The notes under the pieces: generated by a model
Database searches by the model: none
Told to the model about the DNA's origin: nothing
The model's input: the letters and a program-made list of their open reading frames with translations, nothing else
Origin: Stenotrophomonas maltophilia
GTDB taxonomy: Bacteria; Pseudomonadota; Gammaproteobacteria; Xanthomonadales; Xanthomonadaceae
Reading direction: 5' to 3'
Length of the DNA: 64,000 bases
NCBI GenBank assembly: GCA_002363385.1
Contig: DEVL01000003.1
Location: 1,560,670 to 1,624,669 of the forward strand
Part shown: piece after piece, positions 26,663 to 36,190 of the stretch
Layout of the letters: every line of letters starts with the position of its first letter
Position numbering within the stretch: position 1 is the stretch's first letter
Program-made: the position numbers and the translations under genes

Positions 26663-29410
26663 CTAGCCATAGGCGCGAGGATCGGTGTTTGCCGGCCCGC
26701 TCACCTTCGGCGGCTTGTACTCGCAGCGTGGATACCCCGAGCACGACTGGAACGCGCCGTACGGCCCGGTCCGCGGCACGATCACGCCCACGCTGCAGGC
26801 CGGGCACGCCTGCTCGTGAATCGCGTCGCCGGCCATCGAGGTCACCCGTACCGCACCATCGTTGACCAGTTCGGTCAGGAACGACGAGCGGCGCCCCTGC
26901 ACCGTGAACATCGCTACCGAGCGGCGCGCACGTGTCAACGCGACGTAGAACAGGCGACGCTCCTCGCCAAGCGGATAGGCATCGCTCTCGGGCATCGCCA
27001 GGGTCAGCACCGGGTCGTCGGCCCGCGTGTTGGGAAAGCGCCGATCCAGCAGGCCGGGCAGGATGACGTAATCCGCCTCGGTACCTTTGGAGCGGTGCGC
27101 GGTGAGGAAGCTGACCTCCATATGCTGCCCATGGCGTGCGCGCCACGTGGCCGGCAGCAACGCGCGGTCGGCGTTGTAACGGCCGAGCACGAACACTGTG
27201 ACTTTTCCATCGCGCCCTGGCGGCACCTGGCCCGTCAGCAACTGCTGGTGCAACTGCGCCAGATACTGCTCCACCGCGCCGGCCAGCCGGTCGCGCGAGG
27301 CCACCTGGAAGGCCTGCAGTACCGCCCCATGCGCGGGCGTCACCGAACGGACCTGTTTGGGAATCTGCGCCGGATTACGTGACACGAACGCGCTGGAGAC
27401 ATTGCACAGCGCCTGCGGGCAGCGGAAGGTTTGCTCGAGCTTGAGCACCTGTCCTTGGCCGAACCAGTCCACGAAGCCGGTCATCACCGAGACGTCCGCG
27501 CCGGCGAACCGGTTGATGGACTGCCAGTCATCGCCGACCGCGAACAGATGCTTGCCCGGCGCCTGTACCAGCGCACGGCACAGCCGTGCACGGGCGCGCG
27601 AGGCATCTTGGAATTCGTCGGCCATCACCAGATCGAACGGCGCGATATAGCGGCCTTGTTCCAGGTGTTCGGCGGCCTGGTTGAGCATGTCCTCGAAGTC
27701 GATGCCGCCCTCAGCGACCAGCGCATCGTCCCAGCCGTCCAGGATCGGGATGATGAGTTCGAGGAAGAGCCGGTAGCGGTGCTTGAAGTGATCGTCGGGC
27801 AGGCGGCGCAGACGCTCGACCATGTCCTCTACCTGCAGGCCGTTGCTCTTGGCGTGGCTGATGAAGGTGCGGACCAGGCCGATCAGCTCGGTGTCCGGCA
27901 TCGGCGTTGCACCGCCGTCAGGCAGCTCGCGGTCGGGATTCGGGTCCAGCTCGATGCCACCCTGTGACAAGGCCTCACCCAGCCGCACGAACAGATCGCC
28001 GGTCCGCAACTGGTGAGAGGTGGTCTGGACCCGCTCGATGCCATGGCCAGTGACCGGAGCGCGACCGTGATCGGCCGGCGCCTGGTCGTGTCCCTCCGGG
28101 GTGAGATGGACGTGATACAGCGCGATGCCCGGATAGTGGAAATCCGGGCGGTACTGGCGGTACGCATCGGTCCCGGCATCGAATGTGTTGCGCCGTGCAT
28201 AGGTGTACGCCACGCCGTTGTAGAACAGCCAGTCGGCGATCACGCAGTGCTCGATGCTGCACACGCGCTCGCCCTGCAAGGTACGCACGTACCCTTGGCC
28301 GTCCTTGTCCCATTCTTCGGCCTCCAAGGGCCCGCCGATGACGGGCAGATCACGGCCGAACACCAGCCGGAACATGTCCCACTGCGTGCGGAAGTGGAGG
28401 GAGCGGTCTTTCAGCGCGTCGATGATCTCGGCCAGCCGATGGAACCCCTGCGTGGCATCGACGGCCCACTCGGGGACCTGCGGCATCCGCCCAGTGGCCT
28501 GGGCGATGATGTGCCGGCCCAGCGCATGGAAGGTGCGCGCTTCCACCCGCACCTCGCCCAGGCCGAGACGCTGAAAGGCGCGGTCGGCACGCGCCTGCAG
28601 TTCCGTAGCGGCATCCTTGTTGAAGGCAAGCATGACGATGCGCTCGGGCGCGACCAGGCCGCGCTCGACGGCGTAGGCCGCCTTGGCGACCATGGTCGAG
28701 GTTTTACCGGAACCGGCTGCCGCCACCAGTTGGACGCGGCTGTCAAAGCAGATCACCGCACGGGCCTGCTCGTCGGTGAGCGGGCGGCTTTCAACACGGT
28801 CCAGCAGGGGCCGGCAGGCGATCAACTCGCGCGCCTCATGCGCTTCATTGCGGCGCGCCCACAGGGCCGGCCAGTCGGCCAGCCACAGCATCAGGGCTTC
28901 TTCGATGGCCGAGGGATCGCCGTCCAACGCACTGCGCAGCTCGGCGTCATCGAAGACCGCCCACAGTGCGTCCTCATCGAGCGGCAGGTCAGGGCGCGCC
29001 CGCAGCAGTGCCTGCTGCTGCTCATGCGTAAACCACAGGGACTCATCGTCGGCCAGGTCGGTAGCGGTCTGCACCTGCGCAAGCCAGCGCTGGATCGCGG
29101 CGTGGGCCTGCTGGAACAGTGCGACATGGTCGCGTTGATGCTGCGCGCCACGTCGGTCGGCCATGGCGGACGCCAGCAGCCGGGCAGCGGCCGGAGACAG
29201 GCCACCCAGCGTCAGGGGCGCTTGCCCATCGCGGTGCAGGGTGAGCCGCGCCCACGGCAGGCGCGGGTGCACCTGCAGCGCGGAAAGGGGCGCGTGGTAC
29301 GGATGACCGTCGATAGTCAGCAGCAGCTGGTCGTCTTCCAGGCGCAGGCGCCAGTGCGGCGATCGCGTGAGGCGTTGACCCCAGTCGCTCGGGGCCCATT
29401 CGTACGTCAT
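26663..29410 (-). CDS. helD: Helicase IV-like UvrD/Rep family DNA helicase
   Basis: A 915-residue superfamily 1 helicase. The N-terminal region (about 1-200) is as in helicase IV; Walker A is AAAGSGKTSTM, Walker B ADEFQD, and the C-terminal helicase motifs include LTAHRSKGTEADYVI and YVALTRAR. Between the halves a segment with IADWLFYNGVAYTY and YRPDFHYPG resembles the nuclease-like insertion of helicase IV. The end carries a topoisomerase-type zinc finger: CPAC, then SCSGYPRC. The enzyme would unwind DNA 3' to 5' in repair or recombination. Stand-alone gene; a terminator for the upstream MFS gene separates them. Confidence 0.88.
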   Translation of the reverse strand: MTYEWAPSDWGQRLTRSPHWRLRLEDDQLLLTIDGHPYHAPLSALQVHPRLPWARLTLHRDGQAPLTLGGLSPAAARLLASAMADRRGAQHQRDHVALFQQAHAAIQRWLAQVQTATDLADDESLWFTHEQQQALLRARPDLPLDEDALWAVFDDAELRSALDGDPSAIEEALMLWLADWPALWARRNEAHEARELIACRPLLDRVESRPLTDEQARAVICFDSRVQLVAAAGSGKTSTMVAKAAYAVERGLVAPERIVMLAFNKDAATELQARADRAFQRLGLGEVRVEARTFHALGRHIIAQATGRMPQVPEWAVDATQGFHRLAEIIDALKDRSLHFRTQWDMFRLVFGRDLPVIGGPLEAEEWDKDGQGYVRTLQGERVCSIEHCVIADWLFYNGVAYTYARRNTFDAGTDAYRQYRPDFHYPGIALYHVHLTPEGHDQAPADHGRAPVTGHGIERVQTTSHQLRTGDLFVRLGEALSQGGIELDPNPDRELPDGGATPMPDTELIGLVRTFISHAKSNGLQVEDMVERLRRLPDDHFKHRYRLFLELIIPILDGWDDALVAEGGIDFEDMLNQAAEHLEQGRYIAPFDLVMADEFQDASRARARLCRALVQAPGKHLFAVGDDWQSINRFAGADVSVMTGFVDWFGQGQVLKLEQTFRCPQALCNVSSAFVSRNPAQIPKQVRSVTPAHGAVLQAFQVASRDRLAGAVEQYLAQLHQQLLTGQVPPGRDGKVTVFVLGRYNADRALLPATWRARHGQHMEVSFLTAHRSKGTEADYVILPGLLDRRFPNTRADDPVLTLAMPESDAYPLGEERRLFYVALTRARRSVAMFTVQGRRSSFLTELVNDGAVRVTSMAGDAIHEQACPACSVGVIVPRTGPYGAFQSCSGYPRCEYKPPKVSGPANTDPRAYG

Positions 29411-29451
29411 CGGTAAGCGCTGTTTGATCGGACACCCATGATAAGGAAATG

Positions 29452-29476
29452 AAAAAATCCCCGCCTGGGCGGGGAT
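29452..29476 (-). terminator. Terminator of the MFS gene
   Basis: ATCCCCGC (29457-29464) pairs with GCGGGGAT (29469-29476). Read leftward, the hairpin is followed by the complement of AAAAAA (29452-29457), a run of six Ts, making a standard intrinsic terminator 31 bp after the MFS stop. Confidence 0.88.
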
Positions 29477-29506
29477 GTCGAGTCGGTCTGCGGTGGTGCG
29501 GTGCGC

Positions 29507-30721
29507 TTACTGTTGCAGCACCGGCTCGCTGCGGGAACGGCGATCCACCAGCATCGCCACGCCCCACAGTAGCAGGCCGCCCAGCGCGGTGGCCGCACCG
29601 ACGTAACCGGTCACGGCCGGGCTGAAGCCGGCGCCGATGGCCATGCCGCCGAACCACGGGCCCAGCGCGTTGGCAGTGTTGAACGCGGCGTGGTTGGAGG
29701 CCGCCGCCAGGGTCTGCGCTTCGCCGGCCACATCCATCAGGCGGGTCTGTAGTACTGCGGCCAGGGCGCCCATGGTGCCCACCGCGATGATCATCGGGAA
29801 CACGCTCCACACCGACTGCGCGGCCAGCGGGAACGCCAGCAGCACGATGATCGACCAGACCAGCACCACGGCCGCCGCGCGGAACTGGAAGCGGTCGACC
29901 AGCCAGCCGCCCGCCACGTTGCCGATGATCGCACCGATGCCGAAGATGCCTACCGCCAGCGGCATCCACGATTCGGCCAGCCCGGTGACCTGCACCAGAG
30001 TCGGGGCGAGGTAGGTGAAGACGCAGAACATGCCGGCAAAGCCCACCGAACCGATCGCCAGCGCCAGCCACACCTGGGTGCGGTTGAACGCGCGCAGTTC
30101 GCGCATCGGCGAGGTGCGCACTTCATCCGGATCGGGCAGCAGGAAGCGCGCGATCATGGCCACCGTGGCAATCGCCAACACGCTGACCACGGCGAATGCA
30201 GTGCGCCAGCTGAGCTGCTGGCCGAGCCACGTGGTGAGCGGATTGCCGACCAGAATGGCGACGGACAGGCCGAGCAAGACCTTCGATACCGCCGCGCCGC
30301 GCTGGGCCGGGGGACTGATCGCGGCGGCCACCAGCATCGCCACGCCGAAGTACGCGCCATGCGGCAGACCCGCGACGAACCGGGCCAGCAGCATCGTGCC
30401 GTAGTTGGGGGCCAGTGCACTGGCCAGATTGCCGATGGCGTAAAATCCCATCAGCGCCAGCAGCAGGTTGCGGCGGGCGAAGCCTGCACCAGCGAAGGCC
30501 AGCACCGGGGCGCCGACCACCACGCCGACGGCGTAGGCACTGATCAGGTGACCGACCTGGGTCTCACTGATGGACAGCCCGCGACTGATCTCCAGCATCA
30601 GCCCCATGCTGGCGAACTCGCTGGTGCCGATGGCAAAGCCGCCCAGCGACAAGGCCAGCAGGATAAGGGTGCGCTCGCGCGGCGAGAGCCGGGCGGCCAG
30701 AGGGACGGAAGAGGAGCTCAT
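29507..30721 (-). CDS. MFS transporter, DHA1 / YdhP-AraJ type
   Basis: A 404-residue inner-membrane protein with twelve predicted helices. The first helix carries FAIGTSEFASMGLMLEI, the pattern of the AraJ/YdhP/SotB drug- and sugar-efflux group (GTxEFxxMGLL), and GFARRNLLLALM is the loop 2-3 motif. The substrate cannot be told from sequence. The ATG at 30721 has only a weak ribosome site, but the downstream methionines would cut into helix 1. Monocistronic, ended by a clear terminator. Confidence 0.9.
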   Translation of the reverse strand: MSSSSVPLAARLSPRERTLILLALSLGGFAIGTSEFASMGLMLEISRGLSISETQVGHLISAYAVGVVVGAPVLAFAGAGFARRNLLLALMGFYAIGNLASALAPNYGTMLLARFVAGLPHGAYFGVAMLVAAAISPPAQRGAAVSKVLLGLSVAILVGNPLTTWLGQQLSWRTAFAVVSVLAIATVAMIARFLLPDPDEVRTSPMRELRAFNRTQVWLALAIGSVGFAGMFCVFTYLAPTLVQVTGLAESWMPLAVGIFGIGAIIGNVAGGWLVDRFQFRAAAVVLVWSIIVLLAFPLAAQSVWSVFPMIIAVGTMGALAAVLQTRLMDVAGEAQTLAAASNHAAFNTANALGPWFGGMAIGAGFSPAVTGYVGAATALGGLLLWGVAMLVDRRSRSEPVLQQ

Positions 30722-30880
30722 TCAGGCGGCGTCGAACGGGGGAGCGCGGCATTGTACTGCTGCAGCGCAGCATAATCAGTGCATCGGGTAGAGCGCTGGA
30801 TTCGGGCGGCCGTGCGTACCCGCACCCTCGCTGGCCGTTGAGGCCTGCGAGGCCCGTCCTGACTGGCTATTGCCGGTTCT

Positions 30881-31099
30881 TCACGGATATCGCACGGGCC
30901 TGAACGGATGGGAATCCGTCATGTCCAGCGGTGGGCTGGCCCCATGCGCACGCCTGAGAATCTCGTTGGTCTGCTTCTGTTCGGCCAGCATCTCGCGTAG
31001 CAGCCCCTTGATGCCGAAGATGGCGAAGGGAACCAAGATCCACAACAGCCCGAACACCGCCCAGCCGAGCGCAAGGAAAAGGGAGAAACCGTCAGCCAT
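30881..31099 (-). CDS. Small single-pass membrane protein
   Basis: A 72-residue protein: MADGFSLFLALGWAVFGLLW begins a long hydrophobic segment (about 5-32), followed by a charged helix (KGLLREMLAEQKQTNEILRR) and a proline-rich tail. AAGGA six bases ahead selects the ATG at 31099. Topology suggests an inner-membrane anchor with a cytoplasmic coiled-coil. No family or function is recognised. It diverges from the GAF protein gene. Confidence 0.7.
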   Translation of the reverse strand: MADGFSLFLALGWAVFGLLWILVPFAIFGIKGLLREMLAEQKQTNEILRRAHGASPPLDMTDSHPFRPVRYP

Positions 31100-31288
31100 G
31101 CGCATTCCTTTGTACCTGTCAGAAAAGTCCGTTCGTGAATAATAGCCGCAGCGCTGTACGGCGGTATCGGCATCAATCTCGAGTGCGGTCGCGGCCAGCG
31201 CCACGGCCAGTCTCGTCCATTCGTGCGACAATTCAGCGTCAAAGCCACCACCTGTCGATGGCTGCGCCATGCGGCCAAAGGGGTTGAG

Positions 31289-32284
31289 ATGTCTACCAGT
31301 GCGGGCTTTCCAGCGCTCATCGGCTTTGATCTGCCGGGTCACCAGGAGGCCGCCGACGCGCCACGCGTGATCGTCACCGCGCTTCTGGATGACACGCCCC
31401 CCAGCGATTGGATGCGCATGCTGCATCGGCAGGCGTGGCCATCGCTGAGGCTGGATCACGGCGTCGAGCAGATCCGGCTGGTCGGGCAGGGCATCCACTT
31501 TGTGGGCGCCATCAAGGACCCGCGCGCGTTGTCAGCCTCGGTGCGTACTCTGTTCAACGAGATCAACGCGAAAGCCCTGGATCGCCGTTTGGCAGCGATG
31601 GAGAATCCGCTTGAGGAGGATGGCCCCGGCTCCGCGCCGGTGGCGCTGATTGCCAGCTCGTCCGACCCGCGTCTGGCGGATGTTGCCGCACTGCTGGCGA
31701 TGCCCGCCGTGCCGGGCATGCTGGAGTTGGCCAGTGCGATGACCGGCATGCGTTTTGTCGCCGTGGCACGCGTCACGGCGGATCGATGGACGGCGTGCGC
31801 CGTCCATGACGGCCTCGATTTTGGTCTGCGGCCGGGCGAAGACCTGTTGCTGGAAACCACCATCTGCGATGAAATCCGTGAGCATCGCCATCTGGTGCAG
31901 TTCGACCAGGCGAGCACCCACCCGGTATTTTCCAGCCACCGCACGCCGGCGTTGTACGGTTTCGAGAGCTACATCTCGGTGCCGATGTTCCGCCGCGATG
32001 GTGGCTTCCACGGCACCCTGTGCGCGCTGGACCCCAATCCCTCCAGGCTCGATGCCGCCACGGTGAAGGCATTCGAGGTACTGGCGGGCATCATCGGCGC
32101 GCAACTGGACGTGCCGCACGGGTCTGACGAGACAGGCCAGCCGGTGACCAGCATGAGCGAGGCACTATCTGTGCTGTCCCGCCAGGTCGAAGCCCTGGAT
32201 GCGGCGATGCTGCCGGAGCAGTTCCGCACGGTGACCGCGCGGTTGCGTGAGCTGGTGGACGCGCGACGGGCGGTCCTGGGCTGA
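31289..32284 (+). CDS. GAF domain protein of unknown output
   Basis: A 331-residue soluble protein. The first 110 residues match nothing I recognise. The middle (about 130-275) is a GAF domain: LELASAMTGMRFVAVARVT, then FESYISVPMFRRDGGFHGTLCALD, the same ending as in GAF-linked cyclic-di-GMP proteins. A helical tail (about 285-331) follows. No catalytic domain is attached, so it may be a ligand sensor acting on a partner. AGGGG before the ATG at 31289 supports the start. It converges on the DUF1653 gene. Confidence 0.78.
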   Translation: MSTSAGFPALIGFDLPGHQEAADAPRVIVTALLDDTPPSDWMRMLHRQAWPSLRLDHGVEQIRLVGQGIHFVGAIKDPRALSASVRTLFNEINAKALDRRLAAMENPLEEDGPGSAPVALIASSSDPRLADVAALLAMPAVPGMLELASAMTGMRFVAVARVTADRWTACAVHDGLDFGLRPGEDLLLETTICDEIREHRHLVQFDQASTHPVFSSHRTPALYGFESYISVPMFRRDGGFHGTLCALDPNPSRLDAATVKAFEVLAGIIGAQLDVPHGSDETGQPVTSMSEALSVLSRQVEALDAAMLPEQFRTVTARLRELVDARRAVLG

Positions 32285-32322
32285 TCGCGCCGCTGGGCAG
32301 CGACGCGCAGGTCTTTGGCCCC

Positions 32323-32562
32323 TCAGCCGTCCAAATCGACCCGCGCAAAGCGCGCACGCCACTGCCCATCCACCTCCACCTGCGCGACGAACATCTCGAA
32401 CGGACGCACCCACAGCCCGATCTCCGAATCCAACGGCCGGTACAGCACCATCGGCATCAGGGTCTCGCTGTGGCGCACGACGCCGATCACCTCGTAGTTG
32501 CCGCCTTTGAAGTGGCGGTAGTGACCGAGCGGCAGAGTGGGCAGTGGGGCGAGATCGGACAT
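32323..32562 (-). CDS. DUF1653 family protein
   Basis: A 79-residue protein: LPLGHYRHFKGGNYEVIGVV, then SETLMPMVLYRPLD and WVRPFEMF are the hallmarks of DUF1653, a small beta-barrel family of unknown function, common in proteobacteria. The ATG at 32562 gives the usual family length. It lies between the GAF gene, with which it converges, and the EAL gene, read in the same direction. Confidence 0.9.
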   Translation of the reverse strand: MSDLAPLPTLPLGHYRHFKGGNYEVIGVVRHSETLMPMVLYRPLDSEIGLWVRPFEMFVAQVEVDGQWRARFARVDLDG

Positions 32563-32626
32563 GAGTCTGGCACGTGAGGCAGGCGGGCTGGACATTATCG
32601 CCTGAGGTGCAGACGCCGTCGCGCGA

Positions 32627-34411
32627 TCAGCCCGCGTCCGGCAGTGGCCCCGCCCGGCAGGCGCTGACCAGGTGCAGCACGGCGTCGGGATGCATCGGGC
32701 GGGCGAGGTGATAGCCCTGCGCTTCATTGCAGCCCCACAGGCGCAACAGGGACAACTCGGCCTCGTTCTCCACGCCCTCTGCCACGGTGCGATAGCCAAG
32801 CTGCCGGGCCAGCTTGATGATGGCTTCCACCTTCAGGCGTGCCGTGCGCGAGCGCGCCAGTCCGGTGACCAGGGTCTGGTCGATCTTGATATGGCTGATC
32901 GGCACCTCGCTGAGGTAACCGAAGTTGCTGTACCCACTGCCGAAATCATCGATCGCGATGCGTATGCCGGCGGCGGCCATCTCCCGCAGCTGGGGAAGGG
33001 CCGCGGGGTGGTGGTTCAGCCATTGGCCTTCGGTGATCTCGATTTCGATCAGTCCCGGTACCAGCCCATGTGCGTGCAGCCGTTCGGACAGCACGTTCCA
33101 TACCCGCTGGTCGTCGAAATCGCGCGGGGAGAGATTGAGCGACAGGCTGAAGCCGGGCACGATCTTCTGCCACTGCGCCGCCTGGGCCAGCGCATGATCG
33201 ATCACCCACCGGCTGATGGCCGGCATCAGCGCGGTGCGCTCCAGCACCGGAATGAATTCGCCGGGGCTGACCGGACCGAGCATCGGGTGGGTCCAGCGCA
33301 GCAGCGCCTCGGCCGATACCGGCAGTCCGGTGATCAGATCGAAGCGCGGCTGATAGACCAGGCTGAACTGGTGCTGGGCCAGACCGCGCCCGGCATCGGA
33401 GGCCAACCGATAGCGGCGGCGCAGTGCATCGTCACGCTCCTGCGAGTACCAGCACAGGCAGGCGTCCGTCTGGATGGCATGGTGCATGGCGACCAGGCAT
33501 TTGCGGACCAGATCGCCGGTCTGCTCAGGCACTGAGAGGAAATCGCAGACACCGGCATGGAACTGCGGCGACATCGGAATGCTGCCGGCCATCAGTGGCC
33601 GACGCATGCGGATGCGCAGCCGATCCAGCAGCGCTTCGGTCTGCTCATGCGAGTGGTCGGCCAGCAGGAACGCAAAGCGGGTCACGCCGATGTGGTACAC
33701 CTGCGCCAGCTCACGCAGCACATCCTGCACGCGCAGGGCGGCCTGCCGCAGCAGGGTTTCAACCGGTTTCATGCCCAGCGCCTGGCCGGCATCGTTGGCG
33801 CTCTGCAGATCGAATACATCCAGCACGACGGCCGTGAATGCACGCGCGTCGGCATGGCGGGCCAAGGCGTTGAGATCAGCCTGGAACTGGTGCCGGTTCG
33901 GCAATCCGCTGATCTGCTCGCGGCGGCCCAACGACATCTTCAGCTCCATCTGCGCAACGACCACCCGCGACAAGGTCTGCAGCTGCAGCTGTTCTTCGGC
34001 GCTGAGCTGCCGTGGCGTACGGTCCATGATGCACAGCGTGCCGAGCGCAACGCCGGCTTTGGTCACCAGCGGCGCGCCGGCGTAGAAGCGCAGCTGCTCC
34101 GGTCCGGTCACCAACGGGTTGTCGGCAAAGCGCGGGTCCTGTCGCAGATCGGCGACCTGCATGACGGTGTTGGTTGCCAGCGCCCGTGCGCAGATGGAGG
34201 CATGCCGCTCGGTGTGGCTGATGGCCAGGCCGACCTGGGAGATGATGTGCTGGTGATCGGCATCGAGGATGGACACCCATGCGATCGGGACGCCAAAGCT
34301 GAAGGCGGTCAACTCGGCAATGGGATCGAGCGCGGTACCCAACGCTGGATCCATCGCGTTGAGCGCCTCGATCAACGCGGTCCGATCTGCATCATTGCCC
34401 CTGTCCAGCAT
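32627..34411 (-). CDS. GAF-(degenerate GGDEF)-EAL cyclic-di-GMP phosphodiesterase
   Basis: A 594-residue soluble protein. GAF domain (about 15-165, with SILDADHQHIISQVG and LRFYAGAPLVTKAGVALGT), a GGDEF domain whose signature reads HIGVTRFAFLL and so cannot make cyclic-di-GMP, and an EAL domain (about 340-585). EAL residues needed for hydrolysis are kept: Glu368 in SAEALLRW, Asn in SLNLSPRDF, Glu in IEIEITE, Asp-Asp in AIDDFGSGYSN, Lys in HIKIDQ and Glu in VAEGVEN. It should therefore degrade cyclic-di-GMP, with GAF and the dead GGDEF domain as regulators. Its gene stands alone, 110 bp from the next regulator gene. Confidence 0.9.
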   Translation of the reverse strand: MLDRGNDADRTALIEALNAMDPALGTALDPIAELTAFSFGVPIAWVSILDADHQHIISQVGLAISHTERHASICARALATNTVMQVADLRQDPRFADNPLVTGPEQLRFYAGAPLVTKAGVALGTLCIMDRTPRQLSAEEQLQLQTLSRVVVAQMELKMSLGRREQISGLPNRHQFQADLNALARHADARAFTAVVLDVFDLQSANDAGQALGMKPVETLLRQAALRVQDVLRELAQVYHIGVTRFAFLLADHSHEQTEALLDRLRIRMRRPLMAGSIPMSPQFHAGVCDFLSVPEQTGDLVRKCLVAMHHAIQTDACLCWYSQERDDALRRRYRLASDAGRGLAQHQFSLVYQPRFDLITGLPVSAEALLRWTHPMLGPVSPGEFIPVLERTALMPAISRWVIDHALAQAAQWQKIVPGFSLSLNLSPRDFDDQRVWNVLSERLHAHGLVPGLIEIEITEGQWLNHHPAALPQLREMAAAGIRIAIDDFGSGYSNFGYLSEVPISHIKIDQTLVTGLARSRTARLKVEAIIKLARQLGYRTVAEGVENEAELSLLRLWGCNEAQGYHLARPMHPDAVLHLVSACRAGPLPDAG

Positions 34412-34521
34412 CTACCGCGCCCTGTGCCGACGTCACGGCTACTATCCGCGGTGTCGTGCAGAACCGGTGTGAAGCAGATGCAGCTGGGATGAAGCGTTCA
34501 CGCTGGGCGCGTTTCCCCCGC

Positions 34522-34887
34522 TCAGGGCGAGACGGGAGACTGCAGCAGGGTGACCAGCTGGCGCAGGCGATACGGCTTGGGCAGGAACTCGACATGTTCC
34601 GGCAACGGCGGCAGCTGGGAGCGCGCATAACCGGAGGCCAGGATGATGCGCGCATTGGGCAGCACATCGGCCACATGCTCGCTCAGCTCTACGCCACTCA
34701 TGCCATTGGGCATGCTGATATCGCTGAACACCACATCGAACCCACCCGGATCCTGCATCAGCCGCAGCGCGGCCGGGCCGTCATCGGCGGTATGGATCTC
34801 GATGCCGAAGTCCTGCAGCGCCTGGCCAATCAGTTCACGCAGGTCCTGCTGGTCTTCGACCATCAATACGCGTAGGGGCTCAGACAT
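34522..34887 (-). CDS. Single-domain response regulator
   Basis: A 121-residue receiver: VLMVEDQQDLREL, phosphorylated Asp in VVFSDISMPNGMSG, Lys in FLPKPYRLRQL. There is no output domain. The ATG at 34887 overlaps the stop of the PAS kinase gene by eight bases, so the two form a cognate pair with coupled translation. Its partner kinase has no receiver of its own, unlike the related kinases nearby, which fits a hybrid kinase split into two genes or the reverse. Confidence 0.9.
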   Translation of the reverse strand: MSEPLRVLMVEDQQDLRELIGQALQDFGIEIHTADDGPAALRLMQDPGGFDVVFSDISMPNGMSGVELSEHVADVLPNARIILASGYARSQLPPLPEHVEFLPKPYRLRQLVTLLQSPVSP

Positions 34888-36085
34888 GCTCGACTTCCTC
34901 AATGACAGGTAACAACAGGCGGACGGTGGTGCCCCGTCCGGGGGCGGTTTGTACGTCGACAAAGCCGTCGCACTGGGACACGAAGCCAAATACCTGGCTC
35001 AGGCCCAGCCCGCTGCCTTTGCCGACTTCCTTGGTGGTGAAGAATGGCTCGCTGGCGCGCTCGGCGATGTCCGGGGGCATCCCGTTGCCCTCATCGGTCA
35101 CTGCGATGGCGACATAGTGGCGGCGCATGGGCTGGGACAGATCCGGTGCCAGTCGCTGTTCGACCTCGGCCGTGATCGTGACCGTGCCGCCCTGGGGCAT
35201 CGCTTCGCCACTATTGAGCACCAGATTCAACACGGCGCTGTGCAACTGTACGCCATCGGTGACGATCGGGGGCAGATTCGGAGTCAGGTCCAGCTTCACT
35301 TCGATCCCGACCGGGCACGCGCGACGCAGCACGGGCAGGGCATCGAGCAGGAAGTCCTGCACCACCACCGGCTCGCGCACCAGGGTCTGATCCGAGGAAA
35401 ACGCCAGCAACTGGCGGGTCAGCAGCGAGCCGCGGTCGGCAGCCGCCTGCGCCAGGTCCACCAGCTCCTGGGTGCGCCCGTCGGCGCCGGGGCGCAGGGC
35501 GATCATATCCAGTGCGTTGCCGATGGTGGTCAGCAGGTTGTTGAATTCATGGGCCAGGCCACGGGTCAGCCGGCCGACATTGTCCAGTTGCCGCTGCTGC
35601 ACGTGCGCGCGCTGCGCATCCTGCAGCAGACGTTGGGCCTGGTAGCGCTCGGTGACATCCTGGGTGACTTTGACGAAGCCGAGCAGGCACCCATCCTCGC
35701 GGACCGGCTCGATCACCTCACCGGCGCGGAAGCGCTCACCGTTGCAGCGCACGCGCCAGCCTTCACCGACGAAGCGGCCATGGTCGCGGGCGTACTCCAG
35801 TGCCTGCTGCGGGACACCCAGCTGCTGGTCTTCAGGGGTATAGAACAGGCCGACGTACTTGCCCATCACCGCGTCGGCGGTATACCCCTTGACCCGCTCG
35901 CAGCCCCGGTTCCAGCTGCAGATGCTGCCTTGCGTATCAAGCAGATAGATCGCGTGATCGCTCACGTTGTCGATCAACAGCTTCAGCTGCCGGCTTTCGT
36001 CGGCAAGCGGTGCAACGCTGGATACGGCATGGACCACGACGGTTATCGACTCCCCGATAAGGGACCGAACCGTAGGGGCCATCAT
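34880..36085 (-). CDS. PAS histidine kinase
   Basis: A 401-residue soluble kinase. One PAS domain (about 30-150: SDHAIYLLDTQGSICSWNRG, GFVKVTQDVTER), a short coiled coil, HisKA with His179 in RLTRGLAHEFNN and HATPase (LNSGEAMPQGG, DEGNGMPPDI, GSGLGLSQVFGF). No PAS chromophore motif is visible. It is a shorter relative of the hybrid kinases at 3082, 6496 and 23846, without their receiver, which here is the next gene. The ATG at 36085 diverges from the triple-receiver kinase gene with 105 bp between them. Confidence 0.9.
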   Translation of the reverse strand: MMAPTVRSLIGESITVVVHAVSSVAPLADESRQLKLLIDNVSDHAIYLLDTQGSICSWNRGCERVKGYTADAVMGKYVGLFYTPEDQQLGVPQQALEYARDHGRFVGEGWRVRCNGERFRAGEVIEPVREDGCLLGFVKVTQDVTERYQAQRLLQDAQRAHVQQRQLDNVGRLTRGLAHEFNNLLTTIGNALDMIALRPGADGRTQELVDLAQAAADRGSLLTRQLLAFSSDQTLVREPVVVQDFLLDALPVLRRACPVGIEVKLDLTPNLPPIVTDGVQLHSAVLNLVLNSGEAMPQGGTVTITAEVEQRLAPDLSQPMRRHYVAIAVTDEGNGMPPDIAERASEPFFTTKEVGKGSGLGLSQVFGFVSQCDGFVDVQTAPGRGTTVRLLLPVIEEVEHV

Positions 36086-36190
36086 GTGAAGAAAGTGTCA
36101 AGAACGTGCGTCAAACACGCTGACTTCTGGCGCTTAACAGCCGTTTACTGGTTCGGGTACCATCAGCCCCCTTTTGAGCTGGAACACGGC

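Noticed and set aside
34949..36190. An open rightward frame running unbroken into the triple-receiver kinase gene, suggesting a much longer protein
   Set aside because: It lies opposite the PAS kinase gene (34880-36085), whose domains are unmistakable. The kinase at 36191 begins with a normal membrane N-terminus.
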